Assembly (NCBI RefSeq): GCF_033558715.1 | Contig: NZ_CP114606.1 | Coordinates: forward strand, 1,426,001 to 1,490,000 | Reading direction: 5' to 3' | Length of the DNA stretch: 64,000 nucleotides | Source: Acinetobacter sp. YWS30-1 | GTDB lineage: Bacteria; Pseudomonadota; Gammaproteobacteria; Pseudomonadales; Moraxellaceae | Shown: one piece after another, positions 38,297 through 48,027 of the stretch | Numbering within the stretch: position 1 is the first letter of the stretch | How the letters are laid out: every line of letters starts with the position of its first letter | Notes under the pieces: generated by a model | Seen by the model: only the letters and a program-made list of their open reading frames with translations | What the model was told of the DNA's origin: nothing | Database searches by the model: none | Position numbers and translations under genes: made by a program

Positions 38297-38413
38297 AAAT
38301 CCTCCCTGACCCTCCTTTTTCAAAGGAGGGAAAAGTCTTTAATTTGATAAAGCTCCTCGAAACTTCTATAAGTTTGAACTTCCCCCTTTATTAAAGGGGG
38401 ATCGAGGGGGATT
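38297..38413. repeat. Imperfect palindromic repeat element (REP/MITE-like) between rpiA and the YgjP-like gene
   Basis: Two half-units in inverted orientation. The left half (38297-38330) carries the hairpin CCCTCCTTT-TTC-AAAGGAGGG, and the right half (38382-38413) the hairpin CCCCCTTTA-TTAAAGGGGG. The outer ends AATCCTCCC and GGGGGATT also pair. This purine/pyrimidine-skewed pattern is familiar from intergenic repeats in Acinetobacter and relatives. It could serve as an rpiA transcript end. Confidence 0.7.
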
Positions 38414-38439
38414 AGTAAAATAACGATTAAATATAAAAA

Positions 38440-39120
38440 ATGACCCTAAACGACCTGCCCGAAATCCAAATCACCCGAAATGTTCGCTCAACACGTCTCA
38501 GACTGCGTGTAGAGGGTGATCAAATCCGTTTAACCGCACCTGTATTTTGTAGCAAAAAACAGATTCAGAATTTTATTGACCAAGCGGAAAGCTGGCTACT
38601 GAAAACATGGAAATTGCAGCAGGAAAAAAATCAAAGTATTGATAGATCTTTACCAGCAGAATTGCAGCTTTTCAATCAGGCTCAGCCAATCCAGATCGTG
38701 TATCAAAGTCAAAAGCAAGACTTTGTTTTTGATGCTAAATTATTACAGCTATCGATCAGTGACCGTCATCCTGAAACCTATTTAAAAGCTTTTGTGATTA
38801 CCTATGCTAAAGAACAGTTGCCTGTTTATCTGAACAAAGTAAGCCATGAAACAGGATTATCATTTAACATTTGTAATGTTCGCCAACCGAAAACACGATG
38901 GGGTAGTTGTTCTGCCAAACATGACATCATGCTAAATAGTGGCATCATTCTGTTTCCTGAAAATATTGTGCGTTATTTATGTGTGCATGAACTGGCCCAT
39001 ACCCGGCATTTTGACCATAGTCCACGATTTTGGGCAGAGGTAGCAAAGCATGATCCAAATTATTTAATTCACCGTAAAATTCTGAAAAATACTGTCATGC
39101 CATATTGGTGGGCAGCTTAA
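38440..39120 (+). CDS. YgjP-like zinc metallopeptidase (DUF45)
   Basis: 226 residues, cytosolic. The zinc site is HELAHTRHFDHSPRFW (HExxH followed by a third His), preceded by the conserved QPKTRWGSCSAKHDIMLN. These are the hallmarks of the YgjP/SprT-like DUF45 family. Biological substrate unknown. Confidence 0.88.
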   Translation: MTLNDLPEIQITRNVRSTRLRLRVEGDQIRLTAPVFCSKKQIQNFIDQAESWLLKTWKLQQEKNQSIDRSLPAELQLFNQAQPIQIVYQSQKQDFVFDAKLLQLSISDRHPETYLKAFVITYAKEQLPVYLNKVSHETGLSFNICNVRQPKTRWGSCSAKHDIMLNSGIILFPENIVRYLCVHELAHTRHFDHSPRFWAEVAKHDPNYLIHRKILKNTVMPYWWAA

Positions 39121-39325
39121 GAATATCTTTAAAGGAACGAGGATAGTATTTATTTACTTCCAAATAGCCTAAGCAATAGGTATCATCCTCTCAAATTTTT
39201 TAAAAACACTCAAAATAAAAGGGGTAAATAAAAAACCATCAATCCCTAGTGAAACAGTTTAGAAAACCTCAAGTTCCTGTCATACTACAGCCCATAAAGG
39301 AAACATCTAGTTTGAGGTAATCATC

Positions 39326-40375
39326 GTGATTTCAGTGGGTATTGTGGGTGGTACAGGTTATACAGGCGTTGAACTTTTACGTCTATTACTGCGACATCCG
39401 AATGTAGAGGTTAAAGCACTGACATCACGTACTGAAGCAGGCCGCCGTGTCGATGACATGTTCCCGAGTCTGCGTGGACATACGGATCTTCAGTTTTCTG
39501 ACCTCAGCCTTGATCTTTTAAAAGCATGTGATGTGGTATTTTTCGCGACACCACATGGGGTTGCCATGAAACATGCTGAAGAACTTGTCGCAGCCAATAC
39601 CAAGGTAATTGACCTTGCAGCTGATTTCCGTTTGCAAAATCTGGCACAGTTCGAAAAATGGTATGGCATGGAACATGCTTGCCCAGAAGTGTTAAAAGAT
39701 TCTGTTTATGGTCTGTCTGAACTTAACCGTGACCAGATCAAACAGGCGAGTGTGATTGGTAATCCGGGCTGTTATCCAACGACAGTTCAGCTTGGTCTGG
39801 CACCAGTATTAAAATCAAGTGAGGCCTTGGTAAAACCAGAAAGCATTATTATCGATGCAAAATCTGGGGTATCAGGTGCGGGCCGTAAAGCCAGCCTGGG
39901 CATGATCTATTCTGAAAATGCTGATAACTTTAAGGCTTATGGCGTTGCGGGCCACCGTCACCATCCTGAAATCGTAGAAGCATTAGAAAACATTTCAGGT
40001 CAAAAAGGCGTGTTTGACCATATCCTGTTTGTGCCGCATCTAGTGCCGATGATTCGTGGGATGTTATCAACGATTTATATCGATTTGACTGAAGCAGGTC
40101 AGGCAGCTGACTTGCAGTCACTGTACGAGCAGTTCTATGCCAATGAACAGTTTGTTGATGTAATGCCAGCAGGCAGTTCGCCAGAAACCCGTTCGGTGCG
40201 TGGTGCTAACCAGTTGCGTATTGCACTATACAAACCACAACCAACCAAGCTGGTGATTCTGGTGGCTCAGGACAATCTAGTCAAAGGTGCAGCTGGTCAG
40301 GCAGTACAGAACATGAACCTGATGTTTGGCTTTGCAGAAAATGCAGGCTTGAATAATATTGGTTTATTACCATAA
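39326..40375 (+). CDS. argC: N-acetyl-gamma-glutamyl-phosphate reductase
   Basis: Third step of arginine biosynthesis. 349 residues from a GTG start with GAGG about 10 bases upstream. NADP-binding motif [17 protein letters not shown]; catalytic Cys149 in [12 protein letters not shown]; His in [11 protein letters not shown]. argF is also in the window (46113), but the two are not linked. Confidence 0.95.
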   Translation: MISVGIVGGTGYTGVELLRLLLRHPNVEVKALTSRTEAGRRVDDMFPSLRGHTDLQFSDLSLDLLKACDVVFFATPHGVAMKHAEELVAANTKVIDLAADFRLQNLAQFEKWYGMEHACPEVLKDSVYGLSELNRDQIKQASVIGNPGCYPTTVQLGLAPVLKSSEALVKPESIIIDAKSGVSGAGRKASLGMIYSENADNFKAYGVAGHRHHPEIVEALENISGQKGVFDHILFVPHLVPMIRGMLSTIYIDLTEAGQAADLQSLYEQFYANEQFVDVMPAGSSPETRSVRGANQLRIALYKPQPTKLVILVAQDNLVKGAAGQAVQNMNLMFGFAENAGLNNIGLLP

Positions 40376-40451
40376 AAAACGTATTAGAACTTCACACACA
40401 TTTAGATTTGGATTTAAATGTGTGTCTTGAACAAAGTATACAGAGATCAAA

Positions 40452-41198
40452 ATGCCGAATAATGAGTCAAACATGACGATCCAGGAACCATCTACAAAGA
40501 AACCATTGATGAAAGGCAATACACCTTTGGTAATCGGTGCTGCTGTGTTGATTCTGGGTAGTGGCTTGCTGGGCTATACGGTCGGGCATCGGCAAGGTTT
40601 GACTGCGGTGGGCTTTGAGGCGGATGCAGAACAATTGGTTGAAGTAGTACAAAAACAGAAAACCAGTCTGGAAACACTGAATAAATCTCTGAATACAGCG
40701 GTACAGGAACGTGATTTGGCCGTTAGTAATGCCAATGATCTTTATCTGGCTGCAAATAAGGCGCGTGATGCTCAAGAGCAGGCTGAAAGCGTTGGTACGA
40801 TCTATCGTGAGATCTTGCGTCAACGCGGTGGTCTGGCGCTGACAGTTCAACATCTGGGGATTAAAGCCTTGCCTGATAATGCCTTCGAATACCAGATTGA
40901 TCTGATTCAGGTCAGCCCGGGCAAAAATCGCGCCTCTGGTACAGTGGAGCTACGTTTGATTAAGGGTACTGAAATTCTGGTCGTGCCGCTTGAAGATAAA
41001 AACTTTAATTTCGACAATTATGAACGTTTGACTGGTCGCTGGACCATGCCTAAAGGTTTTAAACCAGAATTTATTGAAGTGCGCCTCTCAGGGACTAAGC
41101 CTGTGATTCGCCGTTTTAGCTGGGATCAGGGGAAAGCTGTTGAAAGCCAGTCAACAGTCCTGTCAGAGATTCCAAAAACTGAAGCAAATGCAAATTAA
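40452..41198 (+). CDS. Membrane-anchored coiled-coil protein (DUF6776-like), function unknown
   Basis: 248 residues. A short cytoplasmic N-terminus is followed by one membrane helix (about 25-45, PLVIGAAVLILGSGLLGYTVG), a coiled coil (about 60-115) and a C-terminal beta-rich domain (about 135-225) with TVELRLIKGTEILVVPL and FIEVRLSGTKPVIRRFSW. It resembles proteins labelled DUF6776 in gammaproteobacteria (from memory). Just upstream of clpS. Confidence 0.65.
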   Translation: MPNNESNMTIQEPSTKKPLMKGNTPLVIGAAVLILGSGLLGYTVGHRQGLTAVGFEADAEQLVEVVQKQKTSLETLNKSLNTAVQERDLAVSNANDLYLAANKARDAQEQAESVGTIYREILRQRGGLALTVQHLGIKALPDNAFEYQIDLIQVSPGKNRASGTVELRLIKGTEILVVPLEDKNFNFDNYERLTGRWTMPKGFKPEFIEVRLSGTKPVIRRFSWDQGKAVESQSTVLSEIPKTEANAN

Positions 41199-41216
41199 GT
41201 GTGAAATAGAAATCGT

Positions 41217-41630
41217 ATGCCAAGCAATAAACGTCCAAAATGTTTAAGTGAGATCAAAAATTCTTTTTACGAGTCCGGCATGGTTGATTGGCATATTAGC
41301 CCGCGTTTAACAGACGAGCCTTTTCACGATGATGACGCTGACCTTGCAGTCCAGACTGCACCTCCTGAACTGAAGCGTCCACCGATGTATGCAGTGGTAT
41401 TATTGAATGACGACTACACTCCAATGGAGTTTGTAATTGAAATTTTACAACAATACTTTGCAATGAATCTTGACCAAGCTACACAAGTAATGCTAACTGT
41501 ACATTATGAAGGAAAAGGTGTAGCTGGGGTCTATCCTCGAGACATTGCGGAAACCAAAGCGAACCAAGTCAATAATTACGCTCGATCTCAAGGTCATCCT
41601 TTACTTTGCCAGATTGAGCCGAAAGATTAA
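41217..41630 (+). CDS. clpS: ClpS, N-degron adaptor of ClpAP
   Basis: Delivers proteins with destabilising N-terminal residues to ClpA. The core [27 protein letters not shown] carries the substrate-pocket residues (LLNDDxTPMEFV), and [24 protein letters not shown] follows. 137 residues from the ATG at 41217, or 116 from the ATG at 41280 ([10 protein letters not shown]); neither has a strong ribosome site. 9 bp before clpA, so cotranscribed. Confidence 0.93.
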   Translation: MPSNKRPKCLSEIKNSFYESGMVDWHISPRLTDEPFHDDDADLAVQTAPPELKRPPMYAVVLLNDDYTPMEFVIEILQQYFAMNLDQATQVMLTVHYEGKGVAGVYPRDIAETKANQVNNYARSQGHPLLCQIEPKD

Positions 41631-41639
41631 GGGGGTTGC

Positions 41640-43916
41640 ATGCTCAGTCGTCAATTAGAAGTATCACTACGTTTGGCTGTCAGCATGGCTCGTCAAAAGA
41701 GACATGAGTTCCTGACCGTAGAACATTTATTATTAGCTTTACTCGACAATGATTCTGCCGTGAATGCCTTAAAAGCATGTGGTGCAGATATTATCGTTTT
41801 GCGTAAAGAATTAGAAGAGTACGTAGAACAACATACCCCTAAACTCGGTGAAAATAGTGATCAGGCACCTCATCCTACAGAAAGTTTTGACCGGATTTTG
41901 CAACGTGCAATTTTCCATGTTCAATCCAGTGGCGGTGATCGTACTGTAGAAGGTGCCGATATTCTGGTTGCGATGTATTCTGAGCGTGATTCTTTTGCGG
42001 TTTATCTGCTTAAACGTCATCAGATTAACCGTCTGACTTTAACCCAGTATCTTTCTCATGGTACACGTAAAGACGAAGTGCAGTCTGAAGAAGAAATTGA
42101 AGAGCTAGATGGTGAATCGGCTTCTTCCAATAATTCTGGTCCACTAGAGTTATATACGACAAACCTGAATCAGGAAGCTCAACGCGGCAAGACAGATCCA
42201 TTGATTGGCCGTGAAAAAGAAATTGAGCGTGCAGCACAAATTCTTTGCCGCCGTCGTAAAAATAATCCCTTACTTGTCGGTGATCCAGGTGTAGGTAAAA
42301 CTTCAATTGCTGAAGGTCTGGCTTGGTTAATTGTCAATGGCAAGGCACCTAAGCCACTGGAAAATGCTGAAATCTATAGCCTAGACATCGGCGCACTGGT
42401 GGCGGGAACTAAATACCGTGGTGATTTCGAAAAGCGTTTAAAACAACTATTAAATGCCTTGAAGAAAAAACCAGATGCAGTACTGTTCATTGATGAAATT
42501 CATATGATCATCGGTGCAGGTTCAAGCATGGGCAGCACCATGGATGCATCGAATCTGATTAAGCCTGCATTGGCAAATGGTTCGTTGCGTTGCATCGGTT
42601 CAACCACATTCCAGGAATACCGTCAGGTCTTTGAAAAAGATCATGCCTTATCACGTCGGTTCCAAAAAATAGATGTGAATGAGCCTTCGATTACAGAAAC
42701 AATTGATATCTTGCGTGGCCTGAAATCTAAATTTGAAGATTTCCACCATGTGCAGTATGACGATCAGGCACTGGTTTCTGCGGTTGAACTGTCAGCGAAA
42801 TTTATTAATGACCGTTTCTTGCCAGATAAAGCGATTGACGTGATTGATGAGGCCGGTGCACAACGCCGTTTGAAAGCTGAGCAAGATGACAGCCTGATTA
42901 CAGTTGAAAACATCGAAGACATTGTGTCCAAGATTGCCCGTATTCCACCGAAAACGGTTTCTAAAGATGACAAGTCTGTACTGGAGAACCTTGAGCGTGA
43001 TCTGAAACGTGTAGTCTTCGGCCAGGATGAAGCAATTGAAGCTTTGGCTTCTGCGATCAAACTGTCACGTGCGGGTCTGAAATCGCCTGATAAGCCAGTG
43101 GGTAGCTTTGTATTCGCAGGTCCAACGGGTGTAGGTAAAACTGAAGTCACCAAGCAATTGGCGAAAATTCTGGGTGTAGAGCTGGTACGTTTTGACATGT
43201 CCGAATACATGGAACGTCACGCAGTCTCTCGTCTGATCGGTGCGCCTCCAGGTTATGTCGGTTTTGACCAAGGCGGTTTACTGACCGATGCGATTCACAA
43301 AAATCCGCATTGTGTATTACTTCTAGATGAGATCGAAAAAGCGCATCCGGATGTATTTAATCTGTTATTACAAATCATGGATCATGGTTCATTAACGGAT
43401 AATAATGGTCGCAAATCCGATTTCCGTAATGTGGTGCTGGTTCTAACGACTAATATTGGTGCGGAAAGTATTTCCCGTGTCAGCATTGGTTTCATGGAAC
43501 AGGACAACAGTAATGATAACCAGGAAGCGATGAAGAAAGCGTTCTCGCCAGAATTCCGTAACCGTCTGGACGGTGTGATTCAGTTCAAGGCATTGCCGAA
43601 TACCATTATTGAAAATGTCGTGGATAAATTCCTGACTGAACTTCAGGCACAACTGGATGAGAAGAAAGTGGTGCTGGAGGTGGATCAAAGCGCACGTGAG
43701 TGGATGGCTGAAAATGGCTATGATCGCTTGATGGGTGCTCGACCAATGCAGCGTCTGATTCAGGAACATCTGAAAAAACCACTGGCTGAAATGATCCTGT
43801 TTGGTGAACTGGCTGAAAATGGTGGTAACGTTTCAGTTTCTGTGAAGAAAGAAAATGGTAAGTCTGTCGGTCTGAAACTTGAAGTCTTCGAAGATCAGAC
43901 TGCTGAACCAGCTTAA
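41640..43916 (+). CDS. clpA: ATP-dependent Clp protease ATP-binding subunit ClpA
   Basis: Unfoldase partner of ClpP. 758 residues, equal to E. coli ClpA. N-terminal ClpS-binding double repeat (1-145), first AAA+ module with Walker A GDPGVGKTS and VLFIDEIHMIIGAG, second with GPTGVGKTEVTKQLA and LLLDEIEKAHPDVF. Linked to its adaptor clpS directly upstream. ClpP is not in the window. Confidence 0.97.
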   Translation: MLSRQLEVSLRLAVSMARQKRHEFLTVEHLLLALLDNDSAVNALKACGADIIVLRKELEEYVEQHTPKLGENSDQAPHPTESFDRILQRAIFHVQSSGGDRTVEGADILVAMYSERDSFAVYLLKRHQINRLTLTQYLSHGTRKDEVQSEEEIEELDGESASSNNSGPLELYTTNLNQEAQRGKTDPLIGREKEIERAAQILCRRRKNNPLLVGDPGVGKTSIAEGLAWLIVNGKAPKPLENAEIYSLDIGALVAGTKYRGDFEKRLKQLLNALKKKPDAVLFIDEIHMIIGAGSSMGSTMDASNLIKPALANGSLRCIGSTTFQEYRQVFEKDHALSRRFQKIDVNEPSITETIDILRGLKSKFEDFHHVQYDDQALVSAVELSAKFINDRFLPDKAIDVIDEAGAQRRLKAEQDDSLITVENIEDIVSKIARIPPKTVSKDDKSVLENLERDLKRVVFGQDEAIEALASAIKLSRAGLKSPDKPVGSFVFAGPTGVGKTEVTKQLAKILGVELVRFDMSEYMERHAVSRLIGAPPGYVGFDQGGLLTDAIHKNPHCVLLLDEIEKAHPDVFNLLLQIMDHGSLTDNNGRKSDFRNVVLVLTTNIGAESISRVSIGFMEQDNSNDNQEAMKKAFSPEFRNRLDGVIQFKALPNTIIENVVDKFLTELQAQLDEKKVVLEVDQSAREWMAENGYDRLMGARPMQRLIQEHLKKPLAEMILFGELAENGGNVSVSVKKENGKSVGLKLEVFEDQTAEPA

Positions 43917-43938
43917 TCATTGAATAGATCATCATCAG

Positions 43939-43962
43939 ACCCGTGTTCGCACGGGTTTTGTT
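43939..43962 (+). terminator. Terminator of clpSA
   Basis: CCCGTG-TTCG-CACGGG stem then a T-rich tail. Confidence 0.85.
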
Positions 43963-44023
43963 GTTTTATTTACCCTTAATTTATGTACTCTTGGTTTAAA
44001 GAGTTTCTGATTTAGCGAAATAT

Positions 44024-44377
44024 ATGGATATTCAGATTAGCAAACTTTTAACTACGTTTTTTCTATTTTTATTGACGGCATTGATGGAAATTTTGGGCTG
44101 TTATTTTCCCTACCTGATTTTAAATCAGGCTAAGAGTCAGTGGTTATGGATTCCAACCGCATTAGCTTTAGCTGCTTTTGTCTGGCTTTTGACTTTGCAT
44201 CCTGCCGCTTCTGGGCGTATTTATGCTGCTTATGGGGGAATCTATATTTTCTCAGCATTAATGTGGCTGAGATTCATTGATCAGGTTAGCCTTTCACGTT
44301 GGGACCTGCTTGGGGGAATTGTGGTCATTCTAGGAGCACTGATTATTATATTACAGCCACAAGGTTTGATCCGTTGA
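44024..44377 (+). CDS. YnfA/UPF0060 family small membrane protein
   Basis: 117 residues, four membrane helices, typical of UPF0060 (about 108 residues in E. coli, so slightly extended at the N-terminus). Diagnostic segments: AALMEILGCYFPYL-type first helix, PAASGRIYAAYGGIYI and the LGGIVVILGALIIIL C-terminal helix. Related to small multidrug resistance proteins; transport substrate uncertain. Confidence 0.9.
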   Translation: MDIQISKLLTTFFLFLLTALMEILGCYFPYLILNQAKSQWLWIPTALALAAFVWLLTLHPAASGRIYAAYGGIYIFSALMWLRFIDQVSLSRWDLLGGIVVILGALIIILQPQGLIR

Positions 44378-44452
44378 CCGTCTGTTTGTATTTACCAAAA
44401 TAGAATTTATCAAAACGTGGATTCAAATCCCAAGTGCAACACATTTGTAGTT

Positions 44453-44500
44453 AGTTGAAAAAGTTAGGTGTATTCATAGAATCATTAGACTTTTTCAACT
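44453..44500 (+). repeat. 12-bp inverted repeat in the IS leader
   Basis: AGTTGAAAAAGT (44453-44464) and ACTTTTTCAACT (44489-44500) are perfect complements flanking the transposase leader, just before its ATG. It may limit translation from outside promoters. Confidence 0.65.
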
Positions 44501-44519
44501 CGCAATTGGAAAGCACACA

Positions 44520-45482
44520 ATGAAGAAATACACCCAACTTTCTCAAGATGAAAGATACGAAATTTATGCTACTTTGAAAAGTAAAAGTTCAATCGCTACC
44601 CTTGCTCGGGAATTAGGACGTTCACGATCAACCATCTACCGTGAATTAAAAAGAAATACTGGGCAACGTGGATATAGAGCTCAACAGGCAGCTAAATTTG
44701 CAAGTCAAAGACGGTACCGTCCTTCATCATCAATGACAGCATTTGCCTTCGCTTATATTGATTATTTGATTGGTTTGGACTGGTCACCCGAACAAATTTC
44801 AGGTGCTTTAACACAACGCGGTTAGCTGGATATACCTTCACATGAGTGGATTTACCAGTACATTTATCAAGATAAATCAAAAGGCGGTAAACTTCATCTA
44901 CATTTAAGGCATCAGAAGAAATATCGAAAACGCGGTTACAAAAACACGGATCGTAGGGGTCAAATCATTGATAAAACAAGTATTCATTGCCGAGACCAGG
45001 TCATTGATCAGCGACAACGTTTAGGAGATTTCGAAGGTGATACGGTAATTGGTAAACATCATAAAGGAGCTTTATTAACCCTCGTTGATCGAAAGAGCCT
45101 GTACGTACATATTGTTCATTTAGGGCCAACGAGAGAATCCTCTAAAACGATTACTTGTGCATTAGATCGTTTACGAATGAGCCATGCTTATAGTGTAACA
45201 TTTGATAATGGAAAGGAATTTGCCGAACACAAAAGAATTACTGATGTCGGCATAGATACTTATTTTGCTGATCCTTACAAGTCTATTCAGCGAGCTAGAA
45301 ATGAAAATACGAATGGTTTAATCCGGCAATATCTGCCAAAATCATCATCGTTTGATGACGTGTCAAACGATGAAATAGAGCAGATAGAATTTTCACTCAA
45401 CCATCGTCCTAGAAAAACACTAGGTTGGTATACACCGAGTGAAGTTATGGCTGGTTTTTATACTGTTGCACTTGCCGCTTGA
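44520..45482 (+). pseudogene. IS30-family transposase interrupted by an amber codon
   Basis: The frame from MKKYTQLSQDERYEIYATLKS to VALAA is 320 codons with one internal TAG at 44823-44825 (codon 102). Both sides are in the same frame: 44520 and the downstream ATG at 45177 differ by a multiple of three. The N-terminal part has the IS30 HTH (SSIATLARELGRSRSTIYRELKR). The C-terminal part has the DDE core: GDFEGDTVIGKHHKG, VTFDNGKEFAEH, NENTNGLIRQYLPK. The residue replaced was probably Trp (TGG to TAG). The element is likely immobile without suppression. Confidence 0.88.
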
Positions 45483-45496
45483 ATCCGCCAAATATA

Positions 45497-45519
45497 AAAG
45501 GCAGCCAAAGCTGCCTTTA
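45497..45519 (-). terminator. Terminator of the 45536 gene
   Basis: AAAGGCAGC-CAAA-GCTGCCTTT with T-rich sequence following on the minus strand. It starts 11 bp beyond the IS end, so the insertion just missed it. Confidence 0.8.
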
Positions 45520-45535
45520 TTGATTCTAGACAAGA

Positions 45536-46009
45536 TTATTTTACATTACAGTCTTTTTGGGAGAGATCTACATTATAAGTGTGTGTTTGGGAGCTGAGGC
45601 TAAGTTCAATTTTATAAGGATTGACGATCTGATAGCGATGTTCAAAAAAGATCTGGCAGTTATTTAGAAGATTATTACGAATCACTTTAAGAACTTCTTT
45701 ACGGCCTAAGTCTTTCTCAAACTGGCTAAAGTCGGGTGTCGTGATCATGCCTTTAAGCGTGGTTTTATTGGCTGTAAGTTGTAACTGCTCTATGATTGTA
45801 TTCTGATCGATCTGTAGCGGTAAAGTCTTGGAATCTTCCGCACTTAGCACGGTAAGCAGCTCGTTCAGCTCAGCTTTTTTCTCAATTTTAAACTTGCTGT
45901 CCAGAATGCCTTTTCCTTGGAGATACTGGTCGAATTCAGAAGCATACACCGGTAAAGCAGCACTACTAAAACCTGCCAGGAGTGCCAAAGTCCAATATTT
46001 TTTTTGCAT
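45536..46009 (-). CDS. Exported protein of unknown function
   Basis: 157 residues with a clear signal peptide (MQKKYWTLALLAGFSSAALPVYA, cut before SEFDQY). The mature part is small and beta-rich with two cysteines (NNCQIFFE and the C-terminal KDCNVK) that could form a disulfide. Probably periplasmic. I do not recognise a family. Confidence 0.75.
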   Translation of the reverse strand: MQKKYWTLALLAGFSSAALPVYASEFDQYLQGKGILDSKFKIEKKAELNELLTVLSAEDSKTLPLQIDQNTIIEQLQLTANKTTLKGMITTPDFSQFEKDLGRKEVLKVIRNNLLNNCQIFFEHRYQIVNPYKIELSLSSQTHTYNVDLSQKDCNVK

Positions 46010-46061
46010 TGTATCGCATCACTTTTTATGTCATTTCAATTCTGATTATAAGAGCTGAAAC

Positions 46062-46089
46062 AAAAAAAGCACCAGAGATTGGTGCTTAA
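46062..46089 (-). terminator. Terminator of argF
   Basis: AAGCACCA / TGGTGCTT stem followed by a T run on the minus strand. Confidence 0.85.
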
Positions 46090-46112
46090 TTTGTGAAGAT
46101 TTTTTGAAGGAA

Positions 46113-47033
46113 TCAGTCTTTTTTCAGGTTTTCATTCAACAGGAATTCAACCAGTGCTTTTTGTGCATGAAGGCGGTTTTCTGCTTCATCCCAAACCACA
46201 GCATTTTTGTGGTCCAGCATGTTTTCAGAAATTTCTTCACCACGATGCGCAGGTAAGCAATGCATGAACAGGCAGTCTGGGTGTGCAAGATCCATTAGGC
46301 GTTCATTCACCTGATAATCTGCAAAAGCTTTTTCACGGATTTTCTGTTCTTCTTCCTGGCCCATACTTGCCCAAACGTCAGTGACGATCAGGTCGGCATT
46401 GACTGCTGCATCTTCAGCAGTATCGACCAGTTCTACACAGTGTGCGAATTCAGACAGGAACTGTTCTTGAGGCTCATAGCCTTTCGGTGCAGCCACTTTT
46501 AGCTTGAAGCCCCACATGTGCGCTGCTTCGATATAAGAGTTACACATATTATTGCCATCGCCGATCCAGGCAACAGTTTTACCTTCGATCGAACCGCGAT
46601 GTTCCAGATAAGTCTGCATGTCAGCAAGTAACTGGCAAGGGTGATGATCATCAGTCAAAGCGTTGATCACTGGAACTTTTGAATAAGAAGCAAAACGTTC
46701 TACGATATCGTGACCGAAAGTGCGGATCATCACAATATCCAGCATGCTGGAAATCACACGTGCAGAATCTTCAATTGGCTCACCGCGACCCAGTTGGGTA
46801 TCGCGTGAAGACAGGAAAATTGCGCTACCACCAAATTGGCTCATGCCAGCTTCAAACGAAACACGCGTACGGGTACTCGATTTTTCAAAAATCATACCCA
46901 TCACTTTACCAACAAATGGTTGGAACACTTCATTGTTATGCTGTTTGCGCTTAAGCTCAATTGCGCGTTGCAAAATCTGGTTAAGTTCTAAAGTTGATAA
47001 ATCGCGTAAGGTGAGAAAGTGACGGAGAGCCAT
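46113..47033 (-). CDS. argF: Ornithine carbamoyltransferase
   Basis: Forms citrulline from ornithine and carbamoyl phosphate in arginine synthesis. 306 residues. Carbamoyl-phosphate loop [11 protein letters not shown] (51-61), HPCQLLADM and the ornithine-site [12 protein letters not shown]. Monocistronic, with its own terminator. Confidence 0.95.
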   Translation of the reverse strand: MALRHFLTLRDLSTLELNQILQRAIELKRKQHNNEVFQPFVGKVMGMIFEKSSTRTRVSFEAGMSQFGGSAIFLSSRDTQLGRGEPIEDSARVISSMLDIVMIRTFGHDIVERFASYSKVPVINALTDDHHPCQLLADMQTYLEHRGSIEGKTVAWIGDGNNMCNSYIEAAHMWGFKLKVAAPKGYEPQEQFLSEFAHCVELVDTAEDAAVNADLIVTDVWASMGQEEEQKIREKAFADYQVNERLMDLAHPDCLFMHCLPAHRGEEISENMLDHKNAVVWDEAENRLHAQKALVEFLLNENLKKD

Positions 47034-47147
47034 TCGTTACTCCACAATAATTGCCGAAAAACTCGATCAACAATCAGTTGTTGGTTAGTTTAAGAAAAAA
47101 TACGGAATCGGCTAATATACTATAAGCAATGAAAAATGCAAAAAAAA

Positions 47148-47798
47148 CTAGACTTTTTGATGACCGTCTAAAAATCGATCCACACAATAACTGATGTATT
47201 TGTCGATTTCCTGATCATCTTCCTGTACCGGAATTCCCATCAGAATCCGCCATTCCAGATTACGCAAGATGCCAAAATATAACTGGGCCGAATATTGCGG
47301 ATTCTCGCAATGCAATAAACCTTGCGCATCTGCTTGTTCTAAAGCCGTGGCAATCGCACTTTGTACATGTACTGGGCCTCGTTCATGAATATGCTGCGCG
47401 AGTTCCGGATTACGCTGACTCTGTTCCAGCACCAGACGCATAAAGGCTGAATTTTCCGGTTGCATGATCTGATGATAAAAATTAAGCAGCGTATGTACCA
47501 GATAACTACGAAAATCCAGAGCCATCAGCTCGATCGGAATACTGATATCTTCAAAAAACTTGATACGACGATAATCGCAAATGGCCTTAAACAAGCCTTC
47601 TTTGTTGCCAAAGTACTTATAAATAGAAGCCTTGGAACCGCCTGCATGCTGGACAATATCATCAAGAGAAACTGCATCATAACCATGTTCCAGAAACAGT
47701 TCGGTCGCAGAGACCAGCAGCGCAACGGAGCGCTCATGACCACGTTTGGTTTGTGGCAGATCTTTGGCGAGTGGTTCCAGATGAACAAGGTTTTGCAT
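47148..47798 (-). CDS. TetR/AcrR-family transcriptional regulator
   Basis: 216 residues. N-terminal HTH (about 20-65: SATELFLEHGYDAVSLDDIVQHAGGSKASIYKYFGNKEGLF) and a helical ligand-binding domain with a C-terminal part of the AefR-like type. Divergent from prpB across 229 bp, so it may control the propionate genes, though the usual prp regulators are GntR- or PrpR-type. Confidence 0.9.
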   Translation of the reverse strand: MQNLVHLEPLAKDLPQTKRGHERSVALLVSATELFLEHGYDAVSLDDIVQHAGGSKASIYKYFGNKEGLFKAICDYRRIKFFEDISIPIELMALDFRSYLVHTLLNFYHQIMQPENSAFMRLVLEQSQRNPELAQHIHERGPVHVQSAIATALEQADAQGLLHCENPQYSAQLYFGILRNLEWRILMGIPVQEDDQEIDKYISYCVDRFLDGHQKV

Positions 47799-47923
47799 AG
47801 AGGATGGTATATCAACAGGTTATATAAACTTGGTAGTTCATCATAACAAATATATCCGCAGATTTCACAATCGGACCGGATGAAGGCGGAATTTATTCAA
47901 TGAATCAAGTAAAACTTAAAAGT

Positions 47924-47951
47924 TTGACTAAAGTTTTAGAGTTTTTATTCT
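47924..47951 (+). promoter_or_regulatory. Probable sigma-70 promoter of prpBC
   Basis: TTGACT (47924-47929), 16-bp spacer, TATTCT (47946-47951), about 75 bp ahead of the prpB ATG. Confidence 0.55.
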
Positions 47952-48027
47952 ATTGGCTTATAGCATCATGGTTTCAAATCGGTATACTCAAATCTCAATA
48001 ATTATAGCCAAGACTGTGGAAGGGAAG

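Larger units (their letters stand above)
44419..45486. mobile_element. IS30-family insertion sequence
   Basis: 1068 bp bounded by 23-bp imperfect inverted repeats: left 44419-44441 and right 45464-45486 agree at 19 of 23 positions, with shared outer GGATTCAA and inner CAAGTGCAACA. It holds one IS30-type transposase gene whose stop codon lies inside the right repeat. No 2-3 bp target duplication is visible, so the exact ends may be the inner ATTCAA (44421). The ends resemble those of ISAba125-like elements. Confidence 0.85.

Noticed and set aside
42764..43210. 148-codon minus-strand Ser-rich frame inside clpA
   Set aside because: Antisense shadow of a highly conserved part of clpA.
44520..45482. 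A frameshift (programmed -1 or +1) in the IS transposase
   Set aside because: Both parts are in the same frame; the only interruption is a single TAG, so no frameshift is needed.
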